Shown here: positions 15,476-23,412 of the stretch, in pieces | Position numbering within the stretch: position 1 is the first letter of the stretch | Layout of the letters: each line of letters begins with the position of its first letter | Source of the DNA: an uncultured Planctomycetaceae bacterium | Lineage (GTDB): Bacteria > Planctomycetota > Planctomycetia > Pirellulales > UBA1268 | Direction of reading: 5' to 3' | Assembly (NCBI GenBank): GCA_903949225.1 | Contig: CAJAYZ010000568.1 | Location: 1 to 23,687, forward strand | Length of the DNA: 23,687 nucleotides | Notes under the pieces: model-generated | Database searches by the model: none | The model's input: only the letters and a program-made list of their open reading frames with translations | What the model was told of the DNA's origin: nothing | Position numbers and translations under genes: made by a program

Positions 15476-15514
15476 TCTCCTGCGGATCGGGATCGCCCCC
15501 AGGGAGGGCCGTTG

Positions 15515-17317
15515 GTGCCTGACTCACCCAACTATCTCGTCGTCCGCGATGCGGAAGGGGCCCCGATCCCCCCCGCCCCCGGCGACCTCGGTGGGCGCCC
15601 CGCCCCGGGCGATGTGGCCCAAACGCCTCCCGATTTCCCGGCAGCCCAGCCCCTCGTGGCCGGAGCCCCGCTCGAAGCGATCGACGGCTTGGCGGCGGCC
15701 GTCGCCCGCATCGGCCGCGGCCCCCGGGTCGCCGGCGTGATCCTCACCGGGGGGCTCGTGTCAGCGGACGGGCCGCTCGTCACGTCGGTGCGGGCGCAAC
15801 GGATCCTCGAAAACGTTCCCGATGGCGTCGTCCTCCTCGATGCCGGCGACACGATCCGTTGGGCCAATGCCCGCTTCCGGCAGTGGTGCGGCCGGGAGGA
15901 AGTCTGCGGGGTCGGCTTCCTCACCGCCCTCGGCCATCCGGAGATTCTCGGCCCCGAGTTCAGCCCGTTCCACGCCGCCCTCGCGTCGGGGCGGATCTCC
16001 GGCGCGACGCTGCGAACCGCCGACAACCGCTATCTCCACCTCAATGCCGCCCCGCTCCTCGCCACCGAGTCCTCCGCCGCGACCGACTGGCCGGCCGCCG
16101 ACCATGTCGTCGTCAGCATCCGAGACGTCACCCACACGATCCTCGAGCAGCAGAAGCGGGCCGCCATCCATCAGGCCGGCCAGAAACTGGCCGATCTGTC
16201 GCCGGCCGAACTGGCCGACATGACGATCGAGGAGCGGATCGACCTCCTCAAGAGCAACATTCTCCATTATTCGCGCGATCTTCTGCTGTTTGACGTCGTC
16301 GAGATCCGCCTCCTCGATCGCAAGACCGGCCGGCTCGAACCGCTCCTTGCCGAGGGAATGCAACCGGAGGCGGAGGCCCGGATCCTCTTCGCCCGCACGG
16401 AACACAACGGGGTGACCGGCTATGTCGCCGCCACGGGACGAAGCTATTTCTGCAACGACACGACGAAAGACCCCCGCTATCTCGAAGGGTGCAAGGGGGC
16501 AAAAAGCTCGCTCACCGTGCCGCTCATGCTCCATGAGCACGTGATCGGGACGTTCAACGTCGAGAGCCCCGAGCCGGGGGGCTTCTCCCACACTGACATG
16601 CAGTTTCTCGAGATCTTTTCCCGGGACGTCGCGGCCGCCCTCAACACCCTCGAGCTCCTCGTCGCCGAGAAGGCCTCCACCACGGCGGAGAGCGTCGAGG
16701 CGATCCACGGGGCAGTCGCCCTGCCGATCGACGATATTCTCACTGACGCTGTCAACGTCATGGAACGCTACATCGGCCACGATGCTGATGTCGTGGAGCG
16801 GCTCCAGCGGATCCTCCGCAACGCCCGTGACATCAAGCAGGCGATCCAAAAGGTGGGAGAAAAGATGACGCCGAGCACGGCCCACGCCCAGCATCGCCGC
16901 GGCGAGCGGCGGCGGGCGCTGACCGGCAAGCGGATCCTCGTCGTCGATGCCGACGAACAGGTCCGCGCGGCCGCCCACTGCCTCCTCGAACGCAACGGCA
17001 GCATCGTGGAGACGGCCCGCGACGGCGCCGAAGCCGCCTCGATGGTGCGGGCCGCCGGAGACGAGGATTACGACGTGATCCTCTCCGACATCCGGCTCCC
17101 CGACATGTCGGGCTACCAACTCTTTCTCCGCCTCAGCGAGATCCTCGTCGACGTGCCGCTGGTCCTCATGACCGGCTTCGGCTACGACCCGGGGCATTCG
17201 ATCGTCAAAGCCCGGCAGGCGGGGATCAACCTCGTCCTCTTCAAGCCGTTCCGCGTCGACCAACTCCTCGACACGCTCGAGCGGGCCCTCGAACGACCGA
17301 AAACCGGCACCGGCTGA
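15515..17317 (+). CDS. PAS-GAF-receiver signalling protein without kinase domain
   Basis: 600 aa, no membrane segment, probably cytoplasmic. A poorly conserved Pro-rich N-terminus (1-90) precedes a PAS-like domain (about 93-206; ILENVPDGVVLLD, then WANARFRQW) and a linker. A GAF domain follows (about 230-385; VTGYVAATGRSYFCNDTTKD, then SSLTVPLMLHEHVIGTFNVE). Next is a helical hairpin (393-444) that resembles a histidine-kinase DHp: His398 and Pro403 are kept, but the Glu after His is Gly and no HATPase domain follows. A C-terminal receiver (472-591) has the phospho-Asp 525 (VILSDIRLPD), Thr553 and Lys577 (LFKPF). With no output DNA-binding domain it should act through protein contacts or phosphotransfer. 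Start GTG 15515: AGGGAGGG 6 nt upstream; TTG 15512 is too close. Divergent from sdhCAB, so a link to redox or carbon status is inferred. Confidence 0.88.
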   Translation: MPDSPNYLVVRDAEGAPIPPAPGDLGGRPAPGDVAQTPPDFPAAQPLVAGAPLEAIDGLAAAVARIGRGPRVAGVILTGGLVSADGPLVTSVRAQRILENVPDGVVLLDAGDTIRWANARFRQWCGREEVCGVGFLTALGHPEILGPEFSPFHAALASGRISGATLRTADNRYLHLNAAPLLATESSAATDWPAADHVVVSIRDVTHTILEQQKRAAIHQAGQKLADLSPAELADMTIEERIDLLKSNILHYSRDLLLFDVVEIRLLDRKTGRLEPLLAEGMQPEAEARILFARTEHNGVTGYVAATGRSYFCNDTTKDPRYLEGCKGAKSSLTVPLMLHEHVIGTFNVESPEPGGFSHTDMQFLEIFSRDVAAALNTLELLVAEKASTTAESVEAIHGAVALPIDDILTDAVNVMERYIGHDADVVERLQRILRNARDIKQAIQKVGEKMTPSTAHAQHRRGERRRALTGKRILVVDADEQVRAAAHCLLERNGSIVETARDGAEAASMVRAAGDEDYDVILSDIRLPDMSGYQLFLRLSEILVDVPLVLMTGFGYDPGHSIVKARQAGINLVLFKPFRVDQLLDTLERALERPKTGTG

Positions 17318-17328
17318 CGAGCCCGACT

Positions 17329-17405
17329 GGGAATTCGAAAGAAATCGCCCCCTCCTCGAGGGCGGCAGGCCAGTGCCCGCAGGCGCCCGAATTCCACGAA
17401 TTCCC
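17329..17405. repeat. Three copies of a GAATTCC-type motif forming a 9-bp inverted repeat
   Basis: GGGAATTCG (17329-17337) is matched on the opposite strand by CGAATTCCC (17397-17405), with a directly adjacent near-copy CGAATTCCA (17388-17396). Between them CGCCC and GGGCG can pair. This follows the sensor stop at 17317. It may be a processed or terminating RNA structure, or a binding-site cluster; there is no T-run typical of an intrinsic terminator. Confidence 0.5.
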
Positions 17406-17439
17406 GCCGTGAGCGTGGCATGGGCCCGGGCTCAGGGGC

Positions 17440-17457
17440 CGAAAACCTCGGTTTTCG
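17440..17457. repeat. Perfect 8-bp dyad (CGAAAACC / GGTTTTCG)
   Basis: CGAAAACC, TC, GGTTTTCG. It can form a 7-bp hairpin with a CTCG loop, or act as a symmetric operator. It sits 16 nt before TTGACC at 17473 and is AT-rich against its surroundings, in the gap before the secretin gene. Confidence 0.5.
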
Positions 17458-17472
17458 CGGCGATGGATGCCC

Positions 17473-17478
17473 TTGACC
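17473..17478 (+). promoter_or_regulatory. Candidate -35 element upstream of the secretin gene
   Basis: TTGACC (five of six to TTGACA). At 17-19 nt spacing only GTACCT/TACCTA is found, which is a poor -10, so a promoter here is uncertain and may need an activator, perhaps one binding the dyad just upstream. Confidence 0.3.
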
Positions 17479-17542
17479 CGTTCCCCCCGGGGCCGGTACC
17501 TATCCCGCCCTCACGGTTCTCCCATCCACGGGGATCATGTCC

Positions 17543-20425
17543 ATGGCACGCTTTCGCCACATCCACGCTGCAGCCGGCACCGGTCGGCCAACGCCGAGCC
17601 CGCAGTCGGTCCGTAACCAAGTCCCGGCCTCCGGCTGGGTCTGGCTGGCGGGGGTGTCCCTGACGGTCCTTGCCGCCCCCGGGGCTCTCGTCGCCGACGA
17701 TGCCGTGGAAGCGCTCCCCGTTCCCGCCGCAGAAGTCGCCGCTGCCGAGGAGGAGACTGGCAGCGCCAGCGCCGCCGATGCCCGTCGCGTCATCGAAGAA
17801 GCGCTGAGTCGTTCGGCGGCCCAGCGTCAAACCCCGACGCCCGTCGAGGCTCAGGCTGCTCCCGCTGGGCAGGCCAACCTCCCCCGCGACCTGATCGTCG
17901 CCCGCCTCTCGGCCGAGGTAGCAGCCCGCCAACTCGAAGCCCGCCGGGCGGCCCAGCGATCGGCTGCGGAGGCCCTCGAGCTCCTCGATACCGCTGCCGC
18001 CGATGTGGCTGCCGCCGACATCCCCACCGAGACCCGCACCCAACTCACGAAGCGCATCGATCGCGCCCGTCGCGAGATCGAGGAGATGACCGGCAAGCGT
18101 TCCTCCGAGATCGCCCTCGACAAGAAGAACGCCGAGATCGAGTCGAAGATCAATCGCGAGCGGGCCAAGAAGGTCGAGGTCGACCAGCGTCTGGCGATGA
18201 TCGTGGACGAATACAACACAATGATCGACGAGCGCCGCTACGCCGAGGCAGAGGCACTGGCGAAGAAAGCCGCCCAGCTCTCCCCCGACAATCCTGTCGT
18301 CCGCCAACTCCTCTCACAGAGCCGAATGATCCGCCGCCTCGACACGCAAAAGTCGATCGCCGGAGATAAGGAAGACGGCTTCATCGAGGCGATGGTCGAC
18401 GTCGACCGCTCGAGCACGCCGTTCGTTGGTCCGATCGAGTTCCCAGCCACGAAGGATTGGGAGGATCTGACCAAGAACCGCAACCGCCTCGAGGGTGAGG
18501 GACGCGGACGCGCTTCGCCGGCCGAGGCCGCGATCCACAAGAAGCTCTCCGCTCAGGTCGTCGCCGTCCACCGCGGCGAGCCCCTCGCGGCCGTCCTCGA
18601 TTCTCTCGCCAAGCAGGCTGAGGTGCCGATCCATCTGGACATGGTCGGGATGGAGTCGGAGGGAGTGAGGAGCGACACACCCGTCACCATCTCGCTCGAG
18701 CAGAAGATCACGCTCAAGAGCGCTCTCAAGCTCCTCCTGGAGCCGCTTCACCTCGACTACTGCGTCAAGGACGAAGTGCTCAAGATCACGAGCCCGCGGC
18801 TCATGAAGGGGCAGGTCTTCAGCGTCTCGTATCAAGTCGCCGATCTCGTCATCCCGATCCCGAACTTCGTCTCCGACGACACCGGCCTCGACGGCGCCAT
18901 CAACGGCGGCTACTCGCGGCTCTCGACGCTCTCCAATCTCTCCGTCCAGACCGGCCCCGCCCCTGGGGCGGTCGCCCGGGCCGGCACCGACACCCCACTC
19001 GACGGCAACAATCTCGCCCAGATCCCCGGCGTCGGCGGCAACGCCCCGCAGGTCGGCAGCTCCGGGGGAGTGCCCCTCCTCGGTGGACCGGCTGTCGGTG
19101 GTGCCCAGGCCGACTTCCAGTCGCTCATCGACCTGATCCAAAACACGGTCGCCCCGCAGACGTGGAACACGGTCGGCGGTCAGGGGGCGATCCAGCCCTT
19201 CCCGACGAATCTCAGCATCGTTGTCAGCCAGACGCAGGAGGTGCACGACGAGATCGCCGACCTCCTCCAGCAACTCCGTCGCCTCCAGGATCTCCAGGTG
19301 GCGATCGAGGTCCGCTTCATCCGACTCAACGACACGTTCTTCGAGCGAATCGGCGTCGACTTCGATTTCAACATCCAGTCGAACGTCCGTGATCCGCTCA
19401 ACATGACCGCCGTCCCGACCTCGGGCGGTGGTTCGACATCTCCCTTCTCCCTCGGGATCCCCGCCAGCCCCGGCGGCCCGTCGCAAACGATCGGCCTCGA
19501 CAACGCCGGAAACCCGGGCGTGGCCCGGATCGGGAACGTCGGCCAAAACCAGACGCTCAACGGCGCGCCGGTCTCGAACTTCTACTCGATCCCCTTCCGG
19601 CAGAACAGCTTCGGAGGCGGTCAGGTGCCCTCGATGCCTGGCCTCCCCGATCCGACGACGTCGGCGGCGACGTTCGGGTTCGCGATCCTCTCCGACATCG
19701 AGGCCTACTTCCTCATCCAGGCCGCCCAGGGCAATACCCGCTCGAACGTCATGCAGGCCCCGAAGGTGACGCTCTTCAACGGCCAAAACGCCTTCATCAA
19801 CGACTCGGTGTCGAGGCCGTTCGTGACCTCGGTGATCCCGGTCGTCGGCGACTTCGCCGCCGCCCAGCAACCGGTGATCACGGTCCTCAACGAGGGAACG
19901 AGTGTCAACGTTCAGGCCGTCGTCTCCAACGACCGGCGGTTCGTCCGCCTCACCCTCATCCCGCGGTTCTCACAGATCGGGAAAGTTCAGGAGTTCCAGT
20001 TCGAGGGCTCCCGCTCGACCTCGACGAAGAGTGCCGACGAGAAGTCGGGGCTCGACGGAGGCGTCGGCCAGCAGGGGCAAAACCCACTCGGGGCCTCGCT
20101 CGGCCTCAACGCCAAGACATCCAACGAACAGACCGTCCGCTCCAGCGGCACGACGATCCAGCAGCCGGAATACATCACGACGTCGGTGACGACGACGGTG
20201 AGCGTGCCCGACGGCGGCACGGTGCTCCTCGGCGGCATCAAGCGTCTCCGCGAGGGGCGCAACGAGTTCGGCGTGCCGATCCTCTCGAAGATCCCCTACA
20301 TCAACCGGCTCTTCAAGAACGTCGGCATGGGGCGAACGACCGACAGTCTGATGCTCATGGTCACGCCGCGGATCATCATCCAGGAGGAGGAGGAAGACAA
20401 ACTCCTCGGGGTCAACCGCCCCTGA
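17543..20425 (+). CDS. Secretin-type outer-membrane pore protein (GspD/PilQ superfamily)
   Basis: 960 aa from ATG 17543 (GGGGA 8 nt upstream; ATG 17537 is only 2 nt from it). Residue numbers here count from 17537. An N-terminal hydrophobic stretch (33-51) after a basic region is a long signal sequence ending near ALVADD. 115-260 is Ala/Glu/Lys-rich, probably coiled coil, with a TPR-like end (225-260). 335-420 is an N0/STN-like domain (VHRGEPLAAVLDSLAKQAEV). 425-590 contains a ring-building region interrupted by a Gly/Ala/Pro insertion (470-525). 585-950 is the secretin domain, with the signature VPDGGTVLLGGIKR (890-903) and FGVPILSKIPYINRLFKN (911-928), then LMLMVTPRIII. No other type II, III or IV pilus gene is in the window, so the partner system is unknown. 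Planctomycete genomes often carry such stand-alone secretins (general knowledge). Confidence 0.92.
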   Translation: MARFRHIHAAAGTGRPTPSPQSVRNQVPASGWVWLAGVSLTVLAAPGALVADDAVEALPVPAAEVAAAEEETGSASAADARRVIEEALSRSAAQRQTPTPVEAQAAPAGQANLPRDLIVARLSAEVAARQLEARRAAQRSAAEALELLDTAAADVAAADIPTETRTQLTKRIDRARREIEEMTGKRSSEIALDKKNAEIESKINRERAKKVEVDQRLAMIVDEYNTMIDERRYAEAEALAKKAAQLSPDNPVVRQLLSQSRMIRRLDTQKSIAGDKEDGFIEAMVDVDRSSTPFVGPIEFPATKDWEDLTKNRNRLEGEGRGRASPAEAAIHKKLSAQVVAVHRGEPLAAVLDSLAKQAEVPIHLDMVGMESEGVRSDTPVTISLEQKITLKSALKLLLEPLHLDYCVKDEVLKITSPRLMKGQVFSVSYQVADLVIPIPNFVSDDTGLDGAINGGYSRLSTLSNLSVQTGPAPGAVARAGTDTPLDGNNLAQIPGVGGNAPQVGSSGGVPLLGGPAVGGAQADFQSLIDLIQNTVAPQTWNTVGGQGAIQPFPTNLSIVVSQTQEVHDEIADLLQQLRRLQDLQVAIEVRFIRLNDTFFERIGVDFDFNIQSNVRDPLNMTAVPTSGGGSTSPFSLGIPASPGGPSQTIGLDNAGNPGVARIGNVGQNQTLNGAPVSNFYSIPFRQNSFGGGQVPSMPGLPDPTTSAATFGFAILSDIEAYFLIQAAQGNTRSNVMQAPKVTLFNGQNAFINDSVSRPFVTSVIPVVGDFAAAQQPVITVLNEGTSVNVQAVVSNDRRFVRLTLIPRFSQIGKVQEFQFEGSRSTSTKSADEKSGLDGGVGQQGQNPLGASLGLNAKTSNEQTVRSSGTTIQQPEYITTSVTTTVSVPDGGTVLLGGIKRLREGRNEFGVPILSKIPYINRLFKNVGMGRTTDSLMLMVTPRIIIQEEEEDKLLGVNRP

Positions 20426-20440
20426 CCCTCACCGCGGCGG

Positions 20441-20455
20441 GAGCCTTTTCGGCTC
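20441..20455 (+). terminator. Weak hairpin after the secretin gene
   Basis: GAGCC, TTTTC loop, GGCTC, 16 nt past the secretin stop. The 5-bp stem is short and there is no T-tract after it, so intrinsic termination is doubtful. Confidence 0.25.
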
Positions 20456-20507
20456 GACTTCACAAGGGCCGACGGCCTCTCCAGCCCCTGTCCACAGGCT
20501 CCCCTTC

Positions 20508-20903
20508 ATGGCTCGCATCTGGTTTCTCGCCGGCTCCATCCTCGGCGGCATCGGCGTCGCCGCCGGCGCTTTCGGGGCCCATGGTCTCAAGGCCCACTTC
20601 GAGGCCAACGGGCAGGCTGCCAACTGGGAGACAGCCGTCCGCTACGGGCTCTTCCACGCGTTGGTCCTGCTCGTCGTGGCGATCGCCTCCGCCCTCCCTG
20701 CGACCGCCGTCTGTCGTCGCCGGCTGTGGGTCTCGGGGGCCTGCTTCCTCTCAGGCACGCTGATCTTCAGCGGGCTGCTGGCGATCCTCGCCTTCACCGG
20801 CCTGAAGATTCTCGGCGCGGTGGTGCCGATCGGTGGCGTGCTCCTCATCGCTGGCTGGGGCTGGCTGTTTGCCGCCGGGCTTCAGCTCGGATCGGAGTCG
20901 TAG
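20508..20903 (+). CDS. DUF423 (YgdD-like) small integral membrane protein
   Basis: 131 aa, four hydrophobic segments at about 3-25, 45-65, 74-97 and 102-126. The family hallmark GAFGAHGLK lies at 20-28, followed by the typical YGLFHALVLL (46-55). Function of the family is unknown; it sits in the cytoplasmic membrane. ATG 20508 matches the usual start of the family (short polar N-terminus, then the helix); AGG lies 11 nt upstream, so translation initiation looks weak. It follows the secretin gene by 82 nt and could share its transcript. Its last 22 nt overlap the 3' end of the convergent uronate-isomerase-like gene. Confidence 0.93.
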   Translation: MARIWFLAGSILGGIGVAAGAFGAHGLKAHFEANGQAANWETAVRYGLFHALVLLVVAIASALPATAVCRRRLWVSGACFLSGTLIFSGLLAILAFTGLKILGAVVPIGGVLLIAGWGWLFAAGLQLGSES

Positions 20904-22183
20904 AAGACGCGCCGTGGATTGCGGACGAGGAGGTCGAGCCCGAGGTCGACCGCCCGCTCCTCGCCCCACCCACGCTCGACGACGAAGCGATCGGCAAGCA
21001 CCCGAGCGAGCGTTCGGCGGTACATCGCGAACTTCGGATACCCGAACTCCGCCTTGTACATGTCGCTGTAGTAGCCGAGGAGTTTCGTCCGCGGCACCGC
21101 CTCGATCCGCTGCTCGAGATCGGAATGAATGGTCGACGGCGTGTTGGCATACCACCAATGGCCGAACGGCAGGACATTGGGAAAGATCCACGCGAAGCTG
21201 ACGAGTTCGTGGTTGAGCGGCCGAGAGAGCACCGACACCGGGAAGCGCACCCTCGGAAAGGCATTGAACAGCGGCGCGTAGTCGGCCAGCGACAACCGCC
21301 CGTCGAGGAGATCCTGCCCCTGGTGGACCCCACCGGGATAGACGGCCCGGCGGACCCCGATCATGAGGTCGAAGGGGAGATGGCGATCCTGGCAGATGCC
21401 GGCGATCGTCCAGAAGAGGTGGGCCGAGAGTGCCGAGCGGTCCGCTGCGGGAGCGGCGAGGCCATCCCGCAGGACCGCTGAGAGCGCCCGTCCGGCGTCC
21501 GCGGCATCGACCGGGCGGGGACGGAAGTCGGGGGGGAGCGAGATCGCCGCCGCCCGCGCCCCGCTCCGCACGAATCGATCGGCGACCGCCGCGACTGCCT
21601 GCCCGAGGCGCCCGAGATCGCCAGGCTCAACGCCCGACGTCCGAGCCAACCGCTCGAGCACGCCCGGCTTCCCGGTGTGGAAGACGAGTTCGTCGACGCG
21701 CAGGCAGGGCACCCAGAGGGAGGTGTCGAAGCCTTCGAGGGGATCGTCGAAGTCGTTGGTGAGGAAGACGGCCTCGATGTGGCTCTTCGCCAGGACCGTG
21801 GCGGTCCAGCCCGGATCGGCCGAACGCTCCCGTACTCTCCGGGCGAGATCCGGCCAGTTGGAGGGGGTGAGCGAATCCCCCACGAAGCCGAACAGGTCGC
21901 GGGCAATCTCCATCAGCCAGGCATGCTGGATGGTGTTGGTGAGGTGCGTGAGCCCCGCAACGATCCGCGCGACCCGCGACTCCTCGTCGAGCCCCGGCCC
22001 CTCGATCGCTTCCCGCGGCGTCCCGGCCGAATGCACCAATTCGGTGTAGTAGTGGTAGCCGAGAATGTCGGCCAGCGTTCGCGCCGACGGGGCGTGGGGA
22101 TCGATGTGGGAATGCGAGTCGACGAACGTCGACTTGGCGAGTTCACCGTCGATCCTGGCGACAAGCGCCGCTGAAGCGTTCAC
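20882..22183 (-). CDS. Uronate-isomerase-like amidohydrolase-superfamily protein
   Basis: 433 aa, no signal peptide. Metal-binding start VDSHSHIDPH (21-30, HxH at His24 and His26), as in the amidohydrolase superfamily; ILGYHYYTELV (40-50) and the later MIGVRRAVYPGGVHQGQD (274-291) and FGHWWYANTPS (340-350) resemble glucuronate isomerase-like sequences (WWF/Y...NP). True uronate isomerases convert glucuronate or galacturonate to keto sugars. This protein is divergent and shorter than the ~470-aa enzymes, so the substrate is open; a sugar-related hydrolase or isomerase is the safest call. Start: GTG 22183, the only plausible in-frame initiator before the conserved N-terminus, with AGGGG 9 nt upstream. 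Two hairpins precede it. The stop overlaps the DUF423 gene tail-to-tail. Confidence 0.78.
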   Translation of the reverse strand: MNASAALVARIDGELAKSTFVDSHSHIDPHAPSARTLADILGYHYYTELVHSAGTPREAIEGPGLDEESRVARIVAGLTHLTNTIQHAWLMEIARDLFGFVGDSLTPSNWPDLARRVRERSADPGWTATVLAKSHIEAVFLTNDFDDPLEGFDTSLWVPCLRVDELVFHTGKPGVLERLARTSGVEPGDLGRLGQAVAAVADRFVRSGARAAAISLPPDFRPRPVDAADAGRALSAVLRDGLAAPAADRSALSAHLFWTIAGICQDRHLPFDLMIGVRRAVYPGGVHQGQDLLDGRLSLADYAPLFNAFPRVRFPVSVLSRPLNHELVSFAWIFPNVLPFGHWWYANTPSTIHSDLEQRIEAVPRTKLLGYYSDMYKAEFGYPKFAMYRRTLARVLADRFVVERGWGEERAVDLGLDLLVRNPRRVFYDSDPS

Positions 22184-22233
22184 GGCGATGAGCCCCTGTC
22201 AGTTTGAGCGACGATCTCGCTGGGGACGCCGGT

Positions 22234-22299
22234 CCGCCGCAGGGATGCGGCGGCCCAAGCCCCGGCGCCAGAAGCCGGCGGAGGGCTCGAGGGCTTCTG
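22234..22299 (-). terminator. Tandem inverted repeats between the TPR gene and the uronate-isomerase-like gene
   Basis: Read on the minus strand, CAGAAGCC (22299-22292) pairs perfectly with GGCTTCTG (22276-22269), 12 nt after the TPR gene stop. A second hairpin, CCGCCGCA, TCCC loop, TGCGGCGG (22253-22234), follows. Both stems are 8 bp with no mismatch and there is no T-run. It may terminate or process the TPR transcript, or form structure in the leader of the downstream gene. Confidence 0.45.
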
Positions 22300-22310
22300 A
22301 CGAGCGATCT

Positions 22311-23219
22311 TCAAAACCCGCCGGCGGCTTCGCGTTCTTGCTGGGCATCGCGCTGGTCGAAGGAATCGTCGAGTTCGGCCGCCGCCTCTTCCCTCGTCCG
22401 GTCGCGCTGGTCGAAACCGTCGTCGGTTTCGGCGGCACTCTCCTCCATCCGCTCGTCGCGCTGATCGAGACGGTCATCGCGGAGCGGCTCGTCGCCGAAC
22501 GGGTCGTCGGTGGCACGTCCGGACGGCGGGGCCGAGAACGGATCGTCTTCAGCAGGCGGTTCGGCCGGGGCCTTGCGCGGCGTCGCGGGGAGATCGCGCG
22601 GCTTGGGGGCCGGACGGGTGGCCGGGCCACGCGGCTTCGGGGCCGGCGCATTCAACGCTTCGGCCGGCGTCGTCGCGGCGTTGGGCACGCGGCGGCGGAG
22701 GATGTCGGGGGCGGTTTCCTCGACCCCAATGTACCGTTGCCGGATCGCCGCCTCATCACGCTGCACGGCGGCGACACGGGCGCGTTGCCGGTAGGCTTCG
22801 AGACGCTGGCGGTCACGACCCTGAACGCGTTCGAGCGACCGAGAGATCGAGATCCCACCGCGGCCCATCGTCTCGCGACTTGCCCCCTCGGCGAAGTCGC
22901 CGTTGATCTCGTCGTCGATCTTGCCGAGCTTGATGGACGTCAAGCCGCGGTAGTAGTAGGCCCGCGGATCGAGCGTGCCGGCTTCGATGGCGGCGGTCAA
23001 CGCGTCGTAGGCGGTCTGGTAGTTGCCGTCGTAGTAGGCGTGGACTCCCGCGCCATAGGAGGCTGCCACGCCGAGCGGTTCGTCAGCCCGGAGGAGCGCT
23101 TGCGTGGTGCCCGGGAGCGTCACGATGCCGGGGATGGCCACCGTCGGCAGACAGCTTATGCCGATCCACAGCCAGCGGCCGAACCGCTTCCCGCCCCGCA
23201 TGCCGATGTTCATTTCCAT
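22311..23219 (-). CDS. Secreted TPR protein with Pro-rich linker and acidic repeat tail
   Basis: 302 aa. A basic N-terminus (MRGGKRFGR, 7-15) and hydrophobic core (16-41) give a Sec-type signal peptide. Residues 52-110 form TPR-like helices (GVHAYYDGNYQTAYDALTAA, then DPRAYYYRGLTSIKLGK). 118-165 is Arg-rich and helical, 183-223 a Pro/Ala/Lys-rich linker. 224-302 is highly charged, with repeated DDPF (225-228, 238-241) and three DQRD copies (252-255, 270-273, 288-291), the last two in near-repeat blocks FDQRD...EEAAAELDDSFDQRD. This architecture is familiar from planctomycete proteins of unknown role. ATG 23219 is chosen because GGAG lies 9 nt upstream; the frame is open far upstream but that part (e.g. 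23220-23663) has no protein-like conservation and overlaps the next gene. Function unknown. Confidence 0.8.
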   Translation of the reverse strand: MEMNIGMRGGKRFGRWLWIGISCLPTVAIPGIVTLPGTTQALLRADEPLGVAASYGAGVHAYYDGNYQTAYDALTAAIEAGTLDPRAYYYRGLTSIKLGKIDDEINGDFAEGASRETMGRGGISISRSLERVQGRDRQRLEAYRQRARVAAVQRDEAAIRQRYIGVEETAPDILRRRVPNAATTPAEALNAPAPKPRGPATRPAPKPRDLPATPRKAPAEPPAEDDPFSAPPSGRATDDPFGDEPLRDDRLDQRDERMEESAAETDDGFDQRDRTREEAAAELDDSFDQRDAQQEREAAGGF

Positions 23220-23412
23220 GCCCGCAAACTCCGACCGAGGTGACGAACGATCCACCGGGGTTTCCGCCCCATTCGTCGTATCGGCAGACCAGCGAGACAC
23301 CGCGCGGAATCGGTCCGCCGCCGGAACAGTCTGCCACCCCCGGGGGCCTTTCCCCCCGCAGAGTCTGCCCCACCCGACCGCCCACCCGGCCAGAGCGACG
23401 GGGATCGGGCCT

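Noticed and set aside
15761..17263. 500-codon frame opposite the PAS-GAF-receiver gene
   Set aside because: Shadow frame; all signalling motifs are on the plus strand.
17297..17310. 14-base identity CCGAAAACCGGCAC at 17297-17310 and 8416-8429
   Set aside because: Each copy lies inside or opposite an unrelated coding sequence, with no flanking similarity; probably chance in GC-rich DNA.
18314..19870. 518-codon frame opposite the secretin
   Set aside because: Arg/Asp/Glu/Val-rich antisense frame without domains.
17543..20425. A type II secretion or type IV pilus locus
   Set aside because: Only the secretin is present; no GspE/PilB ATPase, pseudopilin or inner-membrane component is found in the window.
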